A stretch of 64,000 bases of DNA from Rallus limicola (lineage: Eukaryota; Chordata; Aves; Gruiformes; Rallidae). Below, one piece after another: positions 40,101 through 53,190 of this stretch (the first letter of the stretch is position 1; each line of letters begins with the position of its first letter). The stretch lies in contig JAKCOZ010000008.1 of the NCBI GenBank assembly GCA_022605955.1, positions 21,448,583 to 21,512,582 on the forward strand, written 5' to 3'. The notes under the pieces were generated by a model. The model was not told the DNA's origin. It worked only from the letters and a program-made list of their open reading frames with translations, and made no database searches. The position numbers and the translations under genes were made by a program.

Positions 40101-42849
40101 TTGTACTCTCACCCAACATGATTTTTGCAGAGTTACAAGACAGTGTGCTTTTTTATTTATAGTTGCTGCTGTATTACCTGAGCAAGACCAAGAGATTGTT
40201 CTGTTCCTCTAATTTCATAACACACATACCTTCAAAAGTATCAGCTTGTGTTGGGTGCCATAGTGAAAAAAATCCCACAAATTCTGACCTTTAAGGATGA
40301 ATGGACTACATAAAGTATCAAGGGGAGACAGTTAGAACTGAAACCATTAAGCATGTAAAAAATGGTAGTCTCATCTGCTCTGAAGTCTTGCTTGGGCATT
40401 CAAATGTTTCCTTGTTCTATCATTGCTTTACTAAAAGGCTTTTCAGTTATTAATGTAAAACACACAACATACATTTTCACATTTTGACCTAAATTTAGTC
40501 CTCAGATTAACATAACCAGCTCTTTGGCTTCAGCAGAATGTTGCATGAGACCATCTATGTGCTGTGTGCTAGAGAAAGCTTCTGTCTTGATTGAAATTGT
40601 GGAAAAAAGCCCTCATAAGCTTCCAAAAAGACCATGAAGACAAGAACTAGTAGCACCCTCGTTCTTTACCCCAGATCTCAAACAAGAGAAAGAGCACTTC
40701 CCTAGTTCTCATAATTGTGACAGGACTCATGAGACACATATAAAATACTTTCATATTCAGAAGGGTCTGAGTCTTGACCTTTTGTAGATCCGCTGACCAA
40801 CAATTCCTTCAGCTTTTATTACATGTCCCAGGAAGTCATTTCACCTGACTATGAAAGCAGACAACAGAATGGGAGGAACACAGGCGGGAACCCCTCCATC
40901 CACAATCTGAAAACCACACTGGTGCTATCAGACCCCTGAAACTTATCACCCACTTTGAGCCAGAGCTGAACTTGCCCTGTTACATCAGACACTACAAGGG
41001 AGACATTCATTCCCATGCGCAGTCAAAACCACACATCTCCATTTCAGAAGCAGGTCTGTTATAAGGAGTTGATATCTGGTTCAATATATTTTTAAAATCT
41101 TTGTCTTTGAATGATCTACCCATCTGTACACAATTAGGAGCAGCAGCTCAGCATAATAGGGCGAGGAACTTTTAATGGGTGTTTATAGGTTGAAAGCATC
41201 AACCACTCTTAAATGAAAGAAGCAGTAGGAGAAACAGTAAGCGCTAAAAGATAATTCAAAGTGCCCTTAGAAGAGGAAGACTCAATATTCTTGAAGCTTC
41301 AAAATGCCAGGCTTTCTGAAGACCTCTGTGTTCTAGTATCACCAGTAAGGAGAGTGGGAAAATGCTTTTTAAAGTCATACTCTGCTGAAGAAAAGGAAAC
41401 AAAAAGAGTGGCATTAGCGTTTTTCAGCTGCTCAGAAGGTTAAAAACATTCCAGCAAAAGGGTCTAGATTGAGGTATGTGAGGCAAAAACAAATATTTCT
41501 CCATAAATAGCAACACTAGCATAAAGAGAAATACTTAGTAGGCTTAAGGTGGGAATTTAGGGAATAGTATTTTTTCTATTTTAACAGGAAATACTGTTTA
41601 GGCGTTTTATATAGGGGGTTCTGCATTTGTGAAGGGATAATTTGCTCTAAAATATGTGGGCAACCAGCCTAAATTCTCTAATTGAGTAGTTTGCTTATAA
41701 CCCCAGGCCATTAAGTGAATGTAAACTATTACAGGCTTAGTAAGAAAATAGTCCCATTAGGATTTTTGTATTTGTATGTGGTTGTGGGTTACTGTGACTG
41801 TTTCCAAAATGATAGATTAATGAAAAGGTCTTTTTTTCTGAGTGTTCAAATACCCACTTTGAAATACCCAAACTCAAATTAATCTGAAGAGTGTTTTTTT
41901 CTATCAAAAAGTACCAGATCAAGGCTTAGCTATTAGTTCCAGGGTGAGTTATCTATGATGTCACAGGTATATCTGCAACCTTTAGAAAATAAATATTCCC
42001 ACAGAAATACCAAATTCCATTTTTCTCTGTACCTTTAAGTGCCAGCTATTACCACAATAAAAATGTCCTCTGTCCTGTGAGAAAACGATGGTCTTTCTGG
42101 AGGTGTATTTAGCCTTCATGCTTTGTAGATGCACTGTTCACTACATAATACGTCTCTCAGTTGAATAGTCTATTGCTTGTCCTGTTCCCAGGCAAACTTT
42201 AGCCTATCACATTCTATTTTACATGGCCACTTTAAGTACATAATAATATGGTAAGATATGAAGAAGAGGAAACTTAGCTTTAATTAAAAATAGTGGGCAT
42301 AAATGACCTTCATATAAAGACATTAGAAGTCAGACCTAAATTCACCAATAACTTCTGCATCCAGCTTCCTTCCCACAAAACCTGAGAACCAAGAGTTAAA
42401 AATCCAAAGTCTACAAAATGAGAAAAGTCCTGTAAGAAGCTTTGGTGCAGAAGAAAGTACTGGTGTCAATGATGTCTAAACTCCAAGGGAGAAGTATGAC
42501 CACAGAGGCAATCAGTTCTCCAGACAAAGTGAAAGAGGTGTGCAAGTGTAGCTCAGCATCCCTTGGACCCTGGAAAATACTCACCTGGGAAAAAAAAAAT
42601 GCCAGATCTGAAATCTACCACAGTTTTTGTATTAATTGACAAGTGTATCAATGTAATAAGGACTGGAAGGATTAAGAGAAGCAGAGATCTGAACATGTTG
42701 CATCCAGGCCAAGTAAAACTGAAGCAAAACATTAGAAAAGGAAGCTACAAACTGAAAAAGGGGTGGCATTGAAACATATAAATAATCTGGTTGCTCAATT
42801 AGAGGGAATAACCCCAACTGTAGTTTCCTATGTAATTAAGAAATAAATT
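37151..42849. other. Intergenic spacer, no gene seen
   Basis: AT-rich unique DNA. I see only a bulged hairpin at 38184-38266 and short random-looking open frames. Confidence 0.7.
38184..38266. repeat. Bulged inverted repeat
   Basis: TAAGACAGGTAG on the left pairs with CTGCCTGTCTTA on the right, and inner GCAAAATGA pairs with TCATTTTGC. The left arm has an extra ~20 bases. A CTAATCTCA / TTAATCTCA motif also recurs within it. Confidence 0.75.
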
Positions 42850-42850
42850 C

Positions 42851-42883
42851 TTCTAATTTGCCCCACAGAATTTCTCAGTGAAG
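42851..42883 (+). repeat. Dispersed repeat copy A
   Basis: TTCTAATTTGCCCCACAGAA followed by TTTCTCAGTGAAG recurs with one mismatch at 44937-44969 in the same orientation; downstream flanks also share ACTAAAA and AATAA-GT-CA pieces. Probably two remnants of one old dispersed element of unknown family. Confidence 0.75.
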
Positions 42884-44936
42884 GGGATTTACTAAAAATA
42901 AAAGTCACATGGCTTATTGTGCTTCTCTTATAAAAGATTGTAAGTTACTGATGTTTTTCCATTGTATCAGCAATATGAGGGATTTTGTTCATTAAGTGAG
43001 TGATAAATACAAGGCCCTATCTCAAGGATTTTACAAAATTAAAAGCACTGTAAATCCAGTAAAACAAAGAACAAATAATAAGAAGAATGTGAACAGAAAC
43101 AGCACAGAAATGCAGTCAGAAAGGAGCACTATGCATAATAGTAGGTTGCTCTGAATATACCTAGATCTGATGTTGATTGAAAGGAAAACCAGTAAAGTCA
43201 AAAATTAAGGATTCTAATCTGAATAGGTTACCAGGAAACCATTCAAGAGAAAACATTAAGATTTCAGGTTTGGGTTTTTTTTAAAAAGCTTAGTCTTCTT
43301 TGCATCCCAAACAAACCTACTCCAAACTTTCCTTCTCACACCCAAAGTCCTCCATAGGCATTCCCATGTCCTCATCCTTTCCGTCCCATGCTGTCTGCAC
43401 AGAGACTGGGAACTTAGGAATTTCAGAGGAAGATTGTCCCAGGTCTCACGCAGTGCCATGGCCTGGATCCACATGATTCACAATTACAGCTACAGGCAAT
43501 TGCAATGAAAGGGGAAAGACTATTCAAACCCATGCTAAAAATTTATAGAGGCAGTGCAGAGAGCACATCTGCTGTGGGGAGGTTGAACATGTTCACTGCA
43601 GATAGATCTTTAGAGAATTTATTTCCAAGCCCTTACACATTGCCACTCGGGATGTGTGAAATAAGAGGCTTATTTATAGGACAAATTGGAAAAATAACAC
43701 ATCCCTAACTTAAGGACAACTCCTCTTACATTGCTCGCCTAACAAGAAGATTTGGGGTTTATTATTTTTTCTTTGGGGAAAACAACATATTTTTTCATCA
43801 GTGCTATAGCTTAACTTCTGGTGTTCAAATTTTCAAACATTGGTCAAAGACAGTTTGATGCCCCTAACTGTGCAAATGTAGGTGTTTTCCTGGAGTCATG
43901 AATTAATTTTCAGTTGTTGATTTGTGTTTCCTCTTTTGCCATCAGGTTCTGGGCAAGTAACCTTCAGCACCATTGTAGGCTCCAGCTTTTGCCGTATACC
44001 AATAGAGCCAGTGCTGTGGGTTGTCTCTTCAGAGGAAACCAGCCCTGAACATGGAACATAAACTAAACATTGAACCCTGGACATAAAAACAAATTAAAGC
44101 TTTACTAACTTCATCAAACACTTTTGAATTTCCTGCAGTACAAAGAGGCAGCGCTGGTAAAGGTTCTCTGCAAGAAAGCAGCTGCTGCTCTGAGGAGCCT
44201 GAGATCCTCCTCAAGAGTACTCACTCTCTTCCCAAAAGAAAAAACAGACTATGAACACTCAGCATTTTCCTGTGATGGTATTTGTGAATTCCTCAAGCTC
44301 TGGTTCTTCCCACCCATCCAACCAACCAAGAAAAACAAGCTCTACAATGATATAGAAATGTCTCCATTTCCATGCATGTGACACAAACATCTCTCTTGCT
44401 CAGTTTTGCTACCTTCACCTTTCCTATTCCCCACCTTACCATACACAGCCCAGCTGTCTCTAAAGTCCAAAGACACTGCAGCCTTGAAAATATGGGAAAG
44501 GAGAGGGATTTTGCAGATGTTCTAGTACTTGGGCAAATTCTCCTTGGCAGCATTCACATTCTCTCTTCTGTTTGCTCTCTTGACTGTCCTAGTAGAATGC
44601 TTGCAAAACAGGGAATTTGGAGTAAATATTGTAAAATACCTGCAGTTAGTCTACATGTAAGAACCAGGTTTCATATGCATATAGCTGAGAAAATTTAAGT
44701 GGCATTATTGCTCAGGAAGTCTGAATTGAATAGTTTTAATCAATCAGCCTTGGAAAGTAAATACTATGAAGCAAAATATGATAAAGGCACTGGAGACTAA
44801 ATTTTGTCAAGAAAATTAATAGCTATTTATTACCTTCAGAATTTTTTTTAAGGTACTCCAGATGCTGAATACTTCTGAAAATCTAACCACTTCTCACTGC
44901 GGAAAGATGGAGTTAATTGCCTTCAATCAAAATTGT

Positions 44937-44969
44937 TCTAATTTGCCCCATAGAATTTCTCAGTGAAGT
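44937..44969 (+). repeat. Dispersed repeat copy B
   Basis: Second copy of the element at 42851-42883, same orientation, about 2.1 kb away, with a T for C in the CCCCAYAG core. Confidence 0.75.
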
Positions 44970-47900
44970 GATTGCTCAGGACAAACTAAAACAAAAATAA
45001 GTGTCAGCTGTTAATCATTTTTCAGCCTTAGAAGAATTTGCAAAGCAATGACATAGAAGGGATGAAGATTCACCAATAATTTTTTTTATAATGAAACCTC
45101 CATTCTATTTCTACAAAATTCAAATTTATTTTTCCCCTTTCAGCTTTTCCATAACTTCACTGGGGATGAGCTTAATCTATTGTGCTAGTGGAGGAACCAC
45201 TGGCGCAAAGCTGGTCTGCTGATTCTGCGTAGGTAGTTCAGCCCGGCCATGCAAGAACATGCCCCATGGTGCATACCACCTTTTAGCAACTGCTCTTTGA
45301 GATGTGTCCCATCTGCTGCTGTCCATTTGCAATCATGTTCCGCTCTTAATCTCTTCTTAGACCTCTTGACTTTAAATCTTAATGTTATTGTATCTTTAAA
45401 CTGTTCTTTGGGATCATGTTTAGAAAATGATGAATTCACAAGAGACTCGATTTTAAAGTACAGGCTGGACGTAAACCTTACTTACCTACTATGTAGTTGT
45501 ATCATGGATACAGGAACTGTATCTAGCTTAAATCCAGTGAAGAAAGCCCCAGGATCAAAGCCAGACTTTGTAGACATATTTAATTATGTATTACTGGTAA
45601 AGCAATAAAAGCTTACAATATGGGCTCTATTCACAAAAAGGACATTGTTTTGTCATGTTCTTCTTGTAAATTCCTTATGCATGACTCAAAGTGTCATTTT
45701 ACATGAGATTCATAAAGACAAATGTCAGTTCTACATGGGTGTACCAATGTGTTACAGAGTTTAATCAAAAGCAAATGTGTATGTTGAAATCGTATGTGTC
45801 ATTAAGAGCATTTTTGCCCATAAATTTGAACTCCTGTTATGGTCAACAGCCTGAACTCCTATGCAATAAAGCTGCACTAGGCCTTCTGCATTTCCTGAAA
45901 AAGTATACCAAACCATTTCAAAATGCAGTTATTAAACACAATGTTCTCTAAGGGAACTATTATCTCAGGGAAGTACATTGGGAAGAGTATCCATACTTTC
46001 CATTTGTACTGTCAGGGAAAAAGTCTTGAACAACACGTGGCACTAGAGACCATCCTAAGAGAGTTCAGGTTTAGTCTTTATAAGGAAATTAAAGTAGCTG
46101 GTGGGTCAGAAACTTCTGCTGAAAGAATTAGGAGGCATGTTACTGGGGAATGAGTTGAAGGCTGGAAAAAGGAGGATAGGTACACAATGAAGTGGTGTGA
46201 GGTAGAACGCTGACAACATGCTGAATAGTAATTTTCATGACTATCACAGTGAGGCATTGATGCATCACAACTGTGTTGGGAAAAAAGAATAGAAAGCTTG
46301 CTTTTAAATGCTGCCTTACGGCAGTAGAAAATACAAAATAAACAAGAATCTTTAAAAACATTAATTACAGTAACACTAATGGTCAAAGATGAATTTACAG
46401 GAAATAGAGATGCTGTGGTAAATCATGTGGCATATTTAATCTCCCAGCTTATTGTGATATATAACCATACATCACCCAATTCCAGTTAGCAAATAAACTC
46501 CCATGAACTAAAGTGTACTATTAAAGGGATAAGAGTGAGTAAATAATAATCAGATTAAGATTACCAAGAAGAAATCAGCACCTGAAAGAAAAAAGGTCCC
46601 AGGGCTTGTCTAAATTTTTAATGAATAGTAGAAAAACTTAAAAATATCACACATACAGACAGGAAGCAAACTGACTGCTTATGTTCAGTAAGAAAAAGCA
46701 AGAATGTGTCACTGCTGTTTTGTAAAATACTTCTTCGAACGTACATTCCACGTGTATCACTGGCATGTGTCAGCTCTGCAGATGAAACCAAGAGAAGTTC
46801 ATCTGCTGTGAAATAGATATCTGGGGAAAATCAACCAGTTTTAAAAGGTTATTAATACTAATGAACAGCATTTGATTCTTGGAAAGCAAAAAGCTTTCAC
46901 ACTTGGATTCTTAATTCTGATAATACATCTTGGTTGACTCCACTATAAAATCTTTCATTGCAAAACAGAGCAAAAGTCAGATTGTTTCCACTTGCTACTT
47001 CTGTTCATCTGTCTTTCACTTGCCCAGGGGAATTTGAAATTGAAAATCTCTTCCCCATCAGCTTTCCCACACACAGGCATGATCTGCTGGGGTTAAATAT
47101 TTGTCCTACAGGAAAATACCACAGGGCTCGTACTCCCTTTACGTACATTCACCTTCCTTTCCCAGCCATGCCATCTCCCTTTTCCCACTTCATGCATTTC
47201 CCCAGACTGGTGAGGTGCTTGGCAGGAACTGTAAGGATGGGAAAATATTTTAATCAGGGATAGTGATCTTCTATCCACACAGAGAAAGATACTAGCTGAG
47301 AAGGCTTTTCTTCATTCATGGAGCTGAAGATGTGACCTCAGTCAATAAAATTCCTCACTGCCAATGAAGGGGTGAACTGATCTCTGCATTTACCCTCTGA
47401 GAGCTGTTTCTTGCTCTGTACACAGCTGTTACCAGCAGTGAGTTATTTTACAACTTTGGTTCTCAACACTGGATAGCTAGAGTTTGGGCTTTCTTCTGAC
47501 TGAAGCCAGGGAGAAGACATGGTGCTGCAAAGGTGCAAGGCAGCATCCAGGGTGAGCTTGCACTGGGTGCTAGGCAGTGAAGCTCTCATGTGGGCCAGGA
47601 GATTGACAGGTCTGCAAAACGCATTTTCCCTGACTTAAAGCCCTTTACATATGTAGGACAGTTTTGATGTGACTGGGAACTATTCCCACTCAGAGTACAA
47701 AGCTCCCGTTCTGAGGGAATAGTTATCACTATAGTTTTAGGTGTCACTGGCACAGGCTGTGATTTGACCTTTTATAGGAGTGTAGGGATAGATATTCTTG
47801 TACCTGCACAGAGCAATGTTTTCTTTACCTTTTTGTTTAGAAAAACTTTGTATGCAAATCACATTAGGGATTTTCTTTTCTTTTCCTCTCTAACCTGAGT

Positions 47901-50900
47901 TAGAATTCAGTTCAGGTATATGTAAATTATCCACAGAAAACTAAATATAGGAATGACTGAGAGAGATTAGATCAGATTGTGTGATGTTTTTGTGAGCTGC
48001 AATTAGAGAGCCAGCAGCTCCACTTGTAAATACCAGACTTTAAAGGATAAAAGGCCAGTGAATGCTTCCTTCAGTGAAGTGCCTTGGGAAAAAAATACAC
48101 CTTGTTTGCCAGTTGTACTTAAAAATAATTTCAGATGGCTCATTCCAATTTCATTGTATTTTTTACCAGTGTATGAAAGTGGATTTTTAGGAAATGCTGA
48201 GACGTTTGTGTTTTTCCCTTGAGTTAGGAGGAATTACCAAAATAGTGGGATTCTCCTTGGAATGAAACTTCCTCCTTTAGTAGGGACTCACCTAGGACCA
48301 TGCCTCGCTTTCACCTGCTAATGCTTTATTTTAATGCTTTGAGTTGTGCTTATCCCTTGAGCTAGCATTCTGAAAAGGAGCATATATGTAACCAAGATTC
48401 CTATTGACCTCGTTAGGCTTTCACTCATTAGCTCGGGTCCTGGGTGGGAGGTGTGCCAGCTCTATCATGACTGACTTGTGCTGATACAGCATGGCAGTGC
48501 TCTCTTGAGGGTCCTGGCTGGTTCAGTCACTTGCTACAGAAAGCTTATAATGGAGGAGGAAAGAGCTCCCAAACAAGCGAGATAAATAAGAATAGCAAAT
48601 ACTAACATCCAGTCATAGGGAGACAAATAAAATTATCGAATGCTGAATCATTTTGCCTTACTACATTTTCTTGTTTTCTAGGTAGTTAAGGGCAACAGAT
48701 CATGTCATGAACAAATGAAACCTCCAAGATTTTGCACAAAATGCTGAACATTTTACTAGCAGTACGCACACCTTGTTCCCTACTTTTTTTCTGCTAGGAT
48801 TATTTGGCAGAAAACAGGTTTAAGATGTTTAATGGGAGAAGGTATGGCCCCCTTGGGATTCAAAACTTGTTTCTGGTTTTGCTGTGAAATCCCTGTCTTG
48901 GGCTAGTCACCCAGGGCATGTAGCTGTTTTTCCATTTCTCAGATGAAGATAATACAACCTATCTATTTTACAGCATTACTGTGAGCATTTCTATTTTTCC
49001 AGAATTAGTTTTGCATCATTGGCTGAAGAGTTGTATAAAAGAGGAAGAGATTATGATTTTTTAAAATCTGACTTTTCTGCTTATTTCACTGAAATTAATC
49101 CATTTAGGAGGCTTCAGAAAAGTTATATTGTAATTAAATGTAATAAATAATGCATTTCATAACCTAAGCTCTTCACAAGAGAAATAGGAAGAAATTGAGA
49201 CATCATGTTCTTGTACACATATTTTTATAACAAATATAATAAAAGACAAATACTCTTGAATTACGTTATGTACATGGAGAATTATTTGCATGTGTGAGGA
49301 AGAGCTACTGACATTTAAAAAGCAAAAGAAAGGATGATTCTCATACCCAACTTCACAGGATAACTGAGTTCTTAATTTCCCTGTAATATTTTGTGGGCTT
49401 TAAGGATTCTGCTTGGATTTGACATTCTTCTTATGCATGATTATTCTTTTGTACTCTAGGTACATTATATGAAGCGCAACATGTCATTAAATGGTGAATA
49501 CCCTGAATTTCTCTTCCAACAGAAGCAAGAATTTTTCAAAATCTCAGACAGCCCAGACGGTCTTTTAGCAACACAACCAGTGCTTTGCTTTTCAACCAGG
49601 GAGTCATGAACTCATGTCAGAGCATCTCAGGCACCTGCTGTTCCCATACTGCTAAACGGGAAAAGGTCTTCAGGGGCTATGAATGGAAAATGAGAGGGAG
49701 GTGTGGAAGCAGAAATCCTGAGAATTACTAGTTCAATGGTAAGATAGAAGCCTTCTCACAAGCAAAATTCGAAATACCAGGCTGCATCCTTTGGGTTTTT
49801 CAAGACTGTACCAAGGCAAAGCCTGGTGGCTGTCTTGCTTCAGCCAGCAAAGCAGTTTGATTTGGCCTGTAGAAGTTCCAGCTAACAAAAAGTCCAGCCA
49901 GTCTTTTGGGAGTGAGGGGGTAGAGACAGAAAAGGTTATGTGGTCCCTGTCAGCGCAGCATTGCTGTCTCCTTCCCCAGATTCTCGTTTGAATAACAGCA
50001 GCTGCCGACAATGTGTAAATTTGCCACCCTTTTAGTGGTGTGGTGTGTTTTAATACAGAGCGTAGGAAATGTAAATTCTAGTCAGAACATTGGATTAGAT
50101 TGTGGGCTTAATTTGACCTTCTTAACAGCCAGATTCTGTAGAGAGGAAGTTAAAAAATGCCAGCAAGATATATGCATACAGTTAGGGGAGGGACTAGGTG
50201 TATCCTATCAAAGGGTTACAAAACAAAACAATTGTTTCCTCATGATAATATGAAGTCTGATACTTTGTATAGTTATCAGTATAAGATTTACATAATAAGA
50301 ATGACAAGCCCCAACCTGAAGAACGAAATTCCATGCAATAGCTAGGTCAAAATATATGCAAACTATTTTGTTTTCTTGTTCATCAAAAGTCCAACATTAC
50401 TAGACACACAACTTATTAAAACATCCTTCCACAGAATAAGGGGGGAAAAAAAGAATCTCAACTGAAGGTTCTTGAAGCAAGTATAAACCAGATCACTTTG
50501 CAACATCTGTTAGCCTGGAGCCAAATCTGTGTTTGACACTCCTCACTAAGGACAGAGTACCAATTCAGTCCACAAAATACCTTTCATTAACCCTTTCGTT
50601 TTTTCAGTTATACCTGGTGTATCTACAGCCAGAGCTACAAAGCACATCTTGTTGGAAAACAAAGTGCCTGTAACACTGCAGAGCACCTGTACACCATTCC
50701 CCAGGTGGGTTGCACCTTTTTGTAAAGCCTTATCATGTTGAGCACTGGAGGCTTCATGCTTCTTTTTTTGATGCTGCCCTCTTCAAAACCAGCTCTGACT
50801 GAAACCATTCTTTCCTGCTTGCCCCAGGACTGAGGATATACTGATTGGAAACTCAAAGAACACAATGTTTGCACAAGTGACCAAGCTATGAAACACCAGC

Positions 50901-51149
50901 AAGAAGCACACCGGAATTCTATAACACAGCTATCATGGCTTCCCTGCAGATCTCTTCTGGGCATCATTAATTTCTCTCATTTACTGTACAGAACTCTCGG
51001 CTGGGGTACTCAGTATCACCCAAACAGTAAATGGGAGAAGTTTATAATACACAAAAGAGACAGGCTGGGGAGCAGTTATAAATGTATATTAGCAGTGTGA
51101 GAACCTGGTGGAAGAAACTGTAAACTCGTTTCCAACCTGCTTTAATATC
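44970..51149. other. Intergenic spacer, no gene seen
   Basis: AT-rich. Short open frames up to about 120 codons, with no recognisable domain, splice context or similarity. One at 50011-50253 (plus) opens with an ATG and a hydrophobic N-terminus but is probably chance. Confidence 0.65.
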
Positions 51150-51254
51150 GGTTTAATAGTCAGAAGAAAAAAGCTTTATTATTTAAGCAAAGTTTAATAT
51201 GAACTTTATATTAAAGCTCTGTTTAAATAATAAAACTTTTTCTGATTGTTAAAA
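51150..51254. repeat. About 105 bp imperfect palindrome
   Basis: Left arm from TTTAATAGTCAGAA and right arm to TTCTGATTGTTAAAA are inverted copies. Shared core blocks are TTTATTATTTAA, CARAG and TTTAATAT, with arms of about 50 bases and almost no loop. Small indels lie in an A-run. A transcript would fold into a long hairpin. Could be a MITE-like relic or a structured regulatory element. Confidence 0.85.
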
Positions 51255-51490
51255 TTATATGAAAGATGACTGAGAAGTGTTTTCATGCTCTCACATTGGC
51301 CTCCCACCTGCCAGTGCCACGAGATTAGCGCTCAGCTGAAAAGTGCCGACTGTAAATGAAAAACGCCTGCTGGAATCCCATAATGTGCAATGGTTTGTAC
51401 CACTGGCAAAATACTTATTTTTCCATTAATTATTTAAATACTGGTTTCGTTGTGTTGATTTTGAGACTATTTCTAACTTACTTTGAGCCT
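51255..51490. promoter_or_regulatory. Candidate conserved non-coding element beside palindrome
   Basis: Unique sequence with homeobox cores (CCATTAATTATTTAAA), a CCCATAATGTGC stretch and CpGs in AGATTAGCGCTCAGC. It resembles vertebrate developmental CNEs in texture. No reading frame of note. Conservation untested. Confidence 0.35.
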
Positions 51491-52779
51491 TGAGTTGGAT
51501 GACAACTGGCAGAATATCAGTTTCTTTTTCAAGGAGATGGGGGCTCATGTGGGAAAGAGCATACTAACCTTACAATACTATAATATAACCCTTTAATTTC
51601 CTTAAGAAAAATATTTTGCTTAAACAGAGAAAGTTTGGGGGTTTTTTTCTGTAAAAGCAAGAGAGAAATGAAACAGCAGCTTCAAATAACCCCTAGAAGC
51701 ATCTTCTGCCTGCCTGACCCCAAAAGTCACAGACTGTGCCCCCATTAGCAAGTAGCTGAAGGACTTCTGCTAGCTCTAGCTCAGTCCCATGGGCTGAATG
51801 CCCATTTATGACTGGTGTGCAAGAAGATGCTGTCCAGGTTAGTTCATGTGTTCTGAGGTTAGCCTACCATGTGAAGCAAAGGAGGAAAAGATGGACAACT
51901 GGAATATCCTCTGCAGAAGCATACAAAACTACAACTGTATGGTATATGCACTCACACTAATTAATCAAATTTATTTTCTCCTCCATCAAATGAATCTCAA
52001 CATGTGTCTGGGGTTTAAATGACTGTGAGGCTGTAGACCTCTGACCACCCAGATGAACTTCACCTCCATGAACAGCTCTCTGGTCAGGCACTCCGACTAC
52101 CACTCAGAGAAAGAGTGGAACTACCAGCTTATGTCCCAAATCCTTATTTATCACACACAACCTCAGGTCACTTATATCATCTAAGGTCACATGTATCATC
52201 TAAGACTTAAGTAATATGGCAGCATTTATTTCCATATTGATACACTGCTGCCTACTCTCTCTTGGGTATAAAGAGACAAAGCAGGGACCTGATTTCTGTT
52301 CACAACACCACTGAGACCAGCACTCAAACAGTTCAGTCCTAGTACCTATAGTCTGAATCCACACTGAAATATCTGCTGAAAATGTGGTCCAAGGATGACC
52401 AAAAATTAATCTAAACTTAATAGAAACTCTGTACTGTATGAAACAATGAATCAAGCTGTCGAGTTTGTCAGACAATATGCGACTTCATTATTTAAAGTAG
52501 TATTTATAGTAGTATTTAAAGGGAAAAAATAGAGTCTACTACAGAATGCTTCATCCCATAGAGTAACACAAACCAAGATCTAAAAGCACAGACAATTTCA
52601 AGGACATCTCTAAAACACAATCAAATGGAGGCACTCTTGAGCTAGCTTTGAACTCATCAGGCTTGGATGTTGGCAGCATAGCCAGGGTAGGAGGATTCTC
52701 AGCATGGAGTAACATCAGCTCCATCAATAGATGGTGTATTTACCCAGGGTTTTAGATGGGTCATGTAATGCTACACCCC
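51491..52779. other. Intergenic spacer
   Basis: Nothing assignable apart from small local duplications near 52170-52200 (TATCATCTAAG twice) and 52494-52519 (AGTAGTATTTA twice). Confidence 0.7.
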
Positions 52780-53190
52780 TAGTTTGTTTAAAGGTCATTA
52801 GAGTGTGACTGCATGCACTGCAGGCAGAGCAGCACAGATACTGCTTTACTCAAAGGAGGATGAGGAGTGGGAGGGTGCTGTTTGTGTTTGCATTCATGCC
52901 ATGTAGCTGTAATGAGTCACTCTGATTGTCCAGCAAGAGATGCATTGCAACATGTTGTCTCAGGGCCAGTCATAATGAGACTGTAAAAGGCTATAATCAG
53001 AGGATTTGCTAATGGGCCTGGGTTATTTTGTCCCTGACAGCCCTTTTTGTAGGTCAAATGCTGAAACTGTTGGCAAGTCAAGTATAGATCAAAATATCTT
53101 TTCCTATAATTAGTATCTAGGGCCAGGGTATTACCTCGGTCACCTGCTTTTCCAGAGAATCCTTGTGTCTTTACATGTAGAAGGGCAGCT
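52780..53190. promoter_or_regulatory. Candidate conserved non-coding element
   Basis: Dense developmental-type motifs: GTAATGAGTCA, TCATAATGAGACT, CTATAATCAGAGG, GCTAATGGG and CTATAATTAGTA within 250 bases, plus two E-boxes (CACCTG, CATGTA region). No coding frame. Enhancer assignment is inference. Confidence 0.35.

Noticed and set aside
50011..50253. 80-codon ATG frame with hydrophobic N-terminus
   Set aside because: Short, unspliced, no recognisable family and no promoter or conservation clue; chance is more likely.
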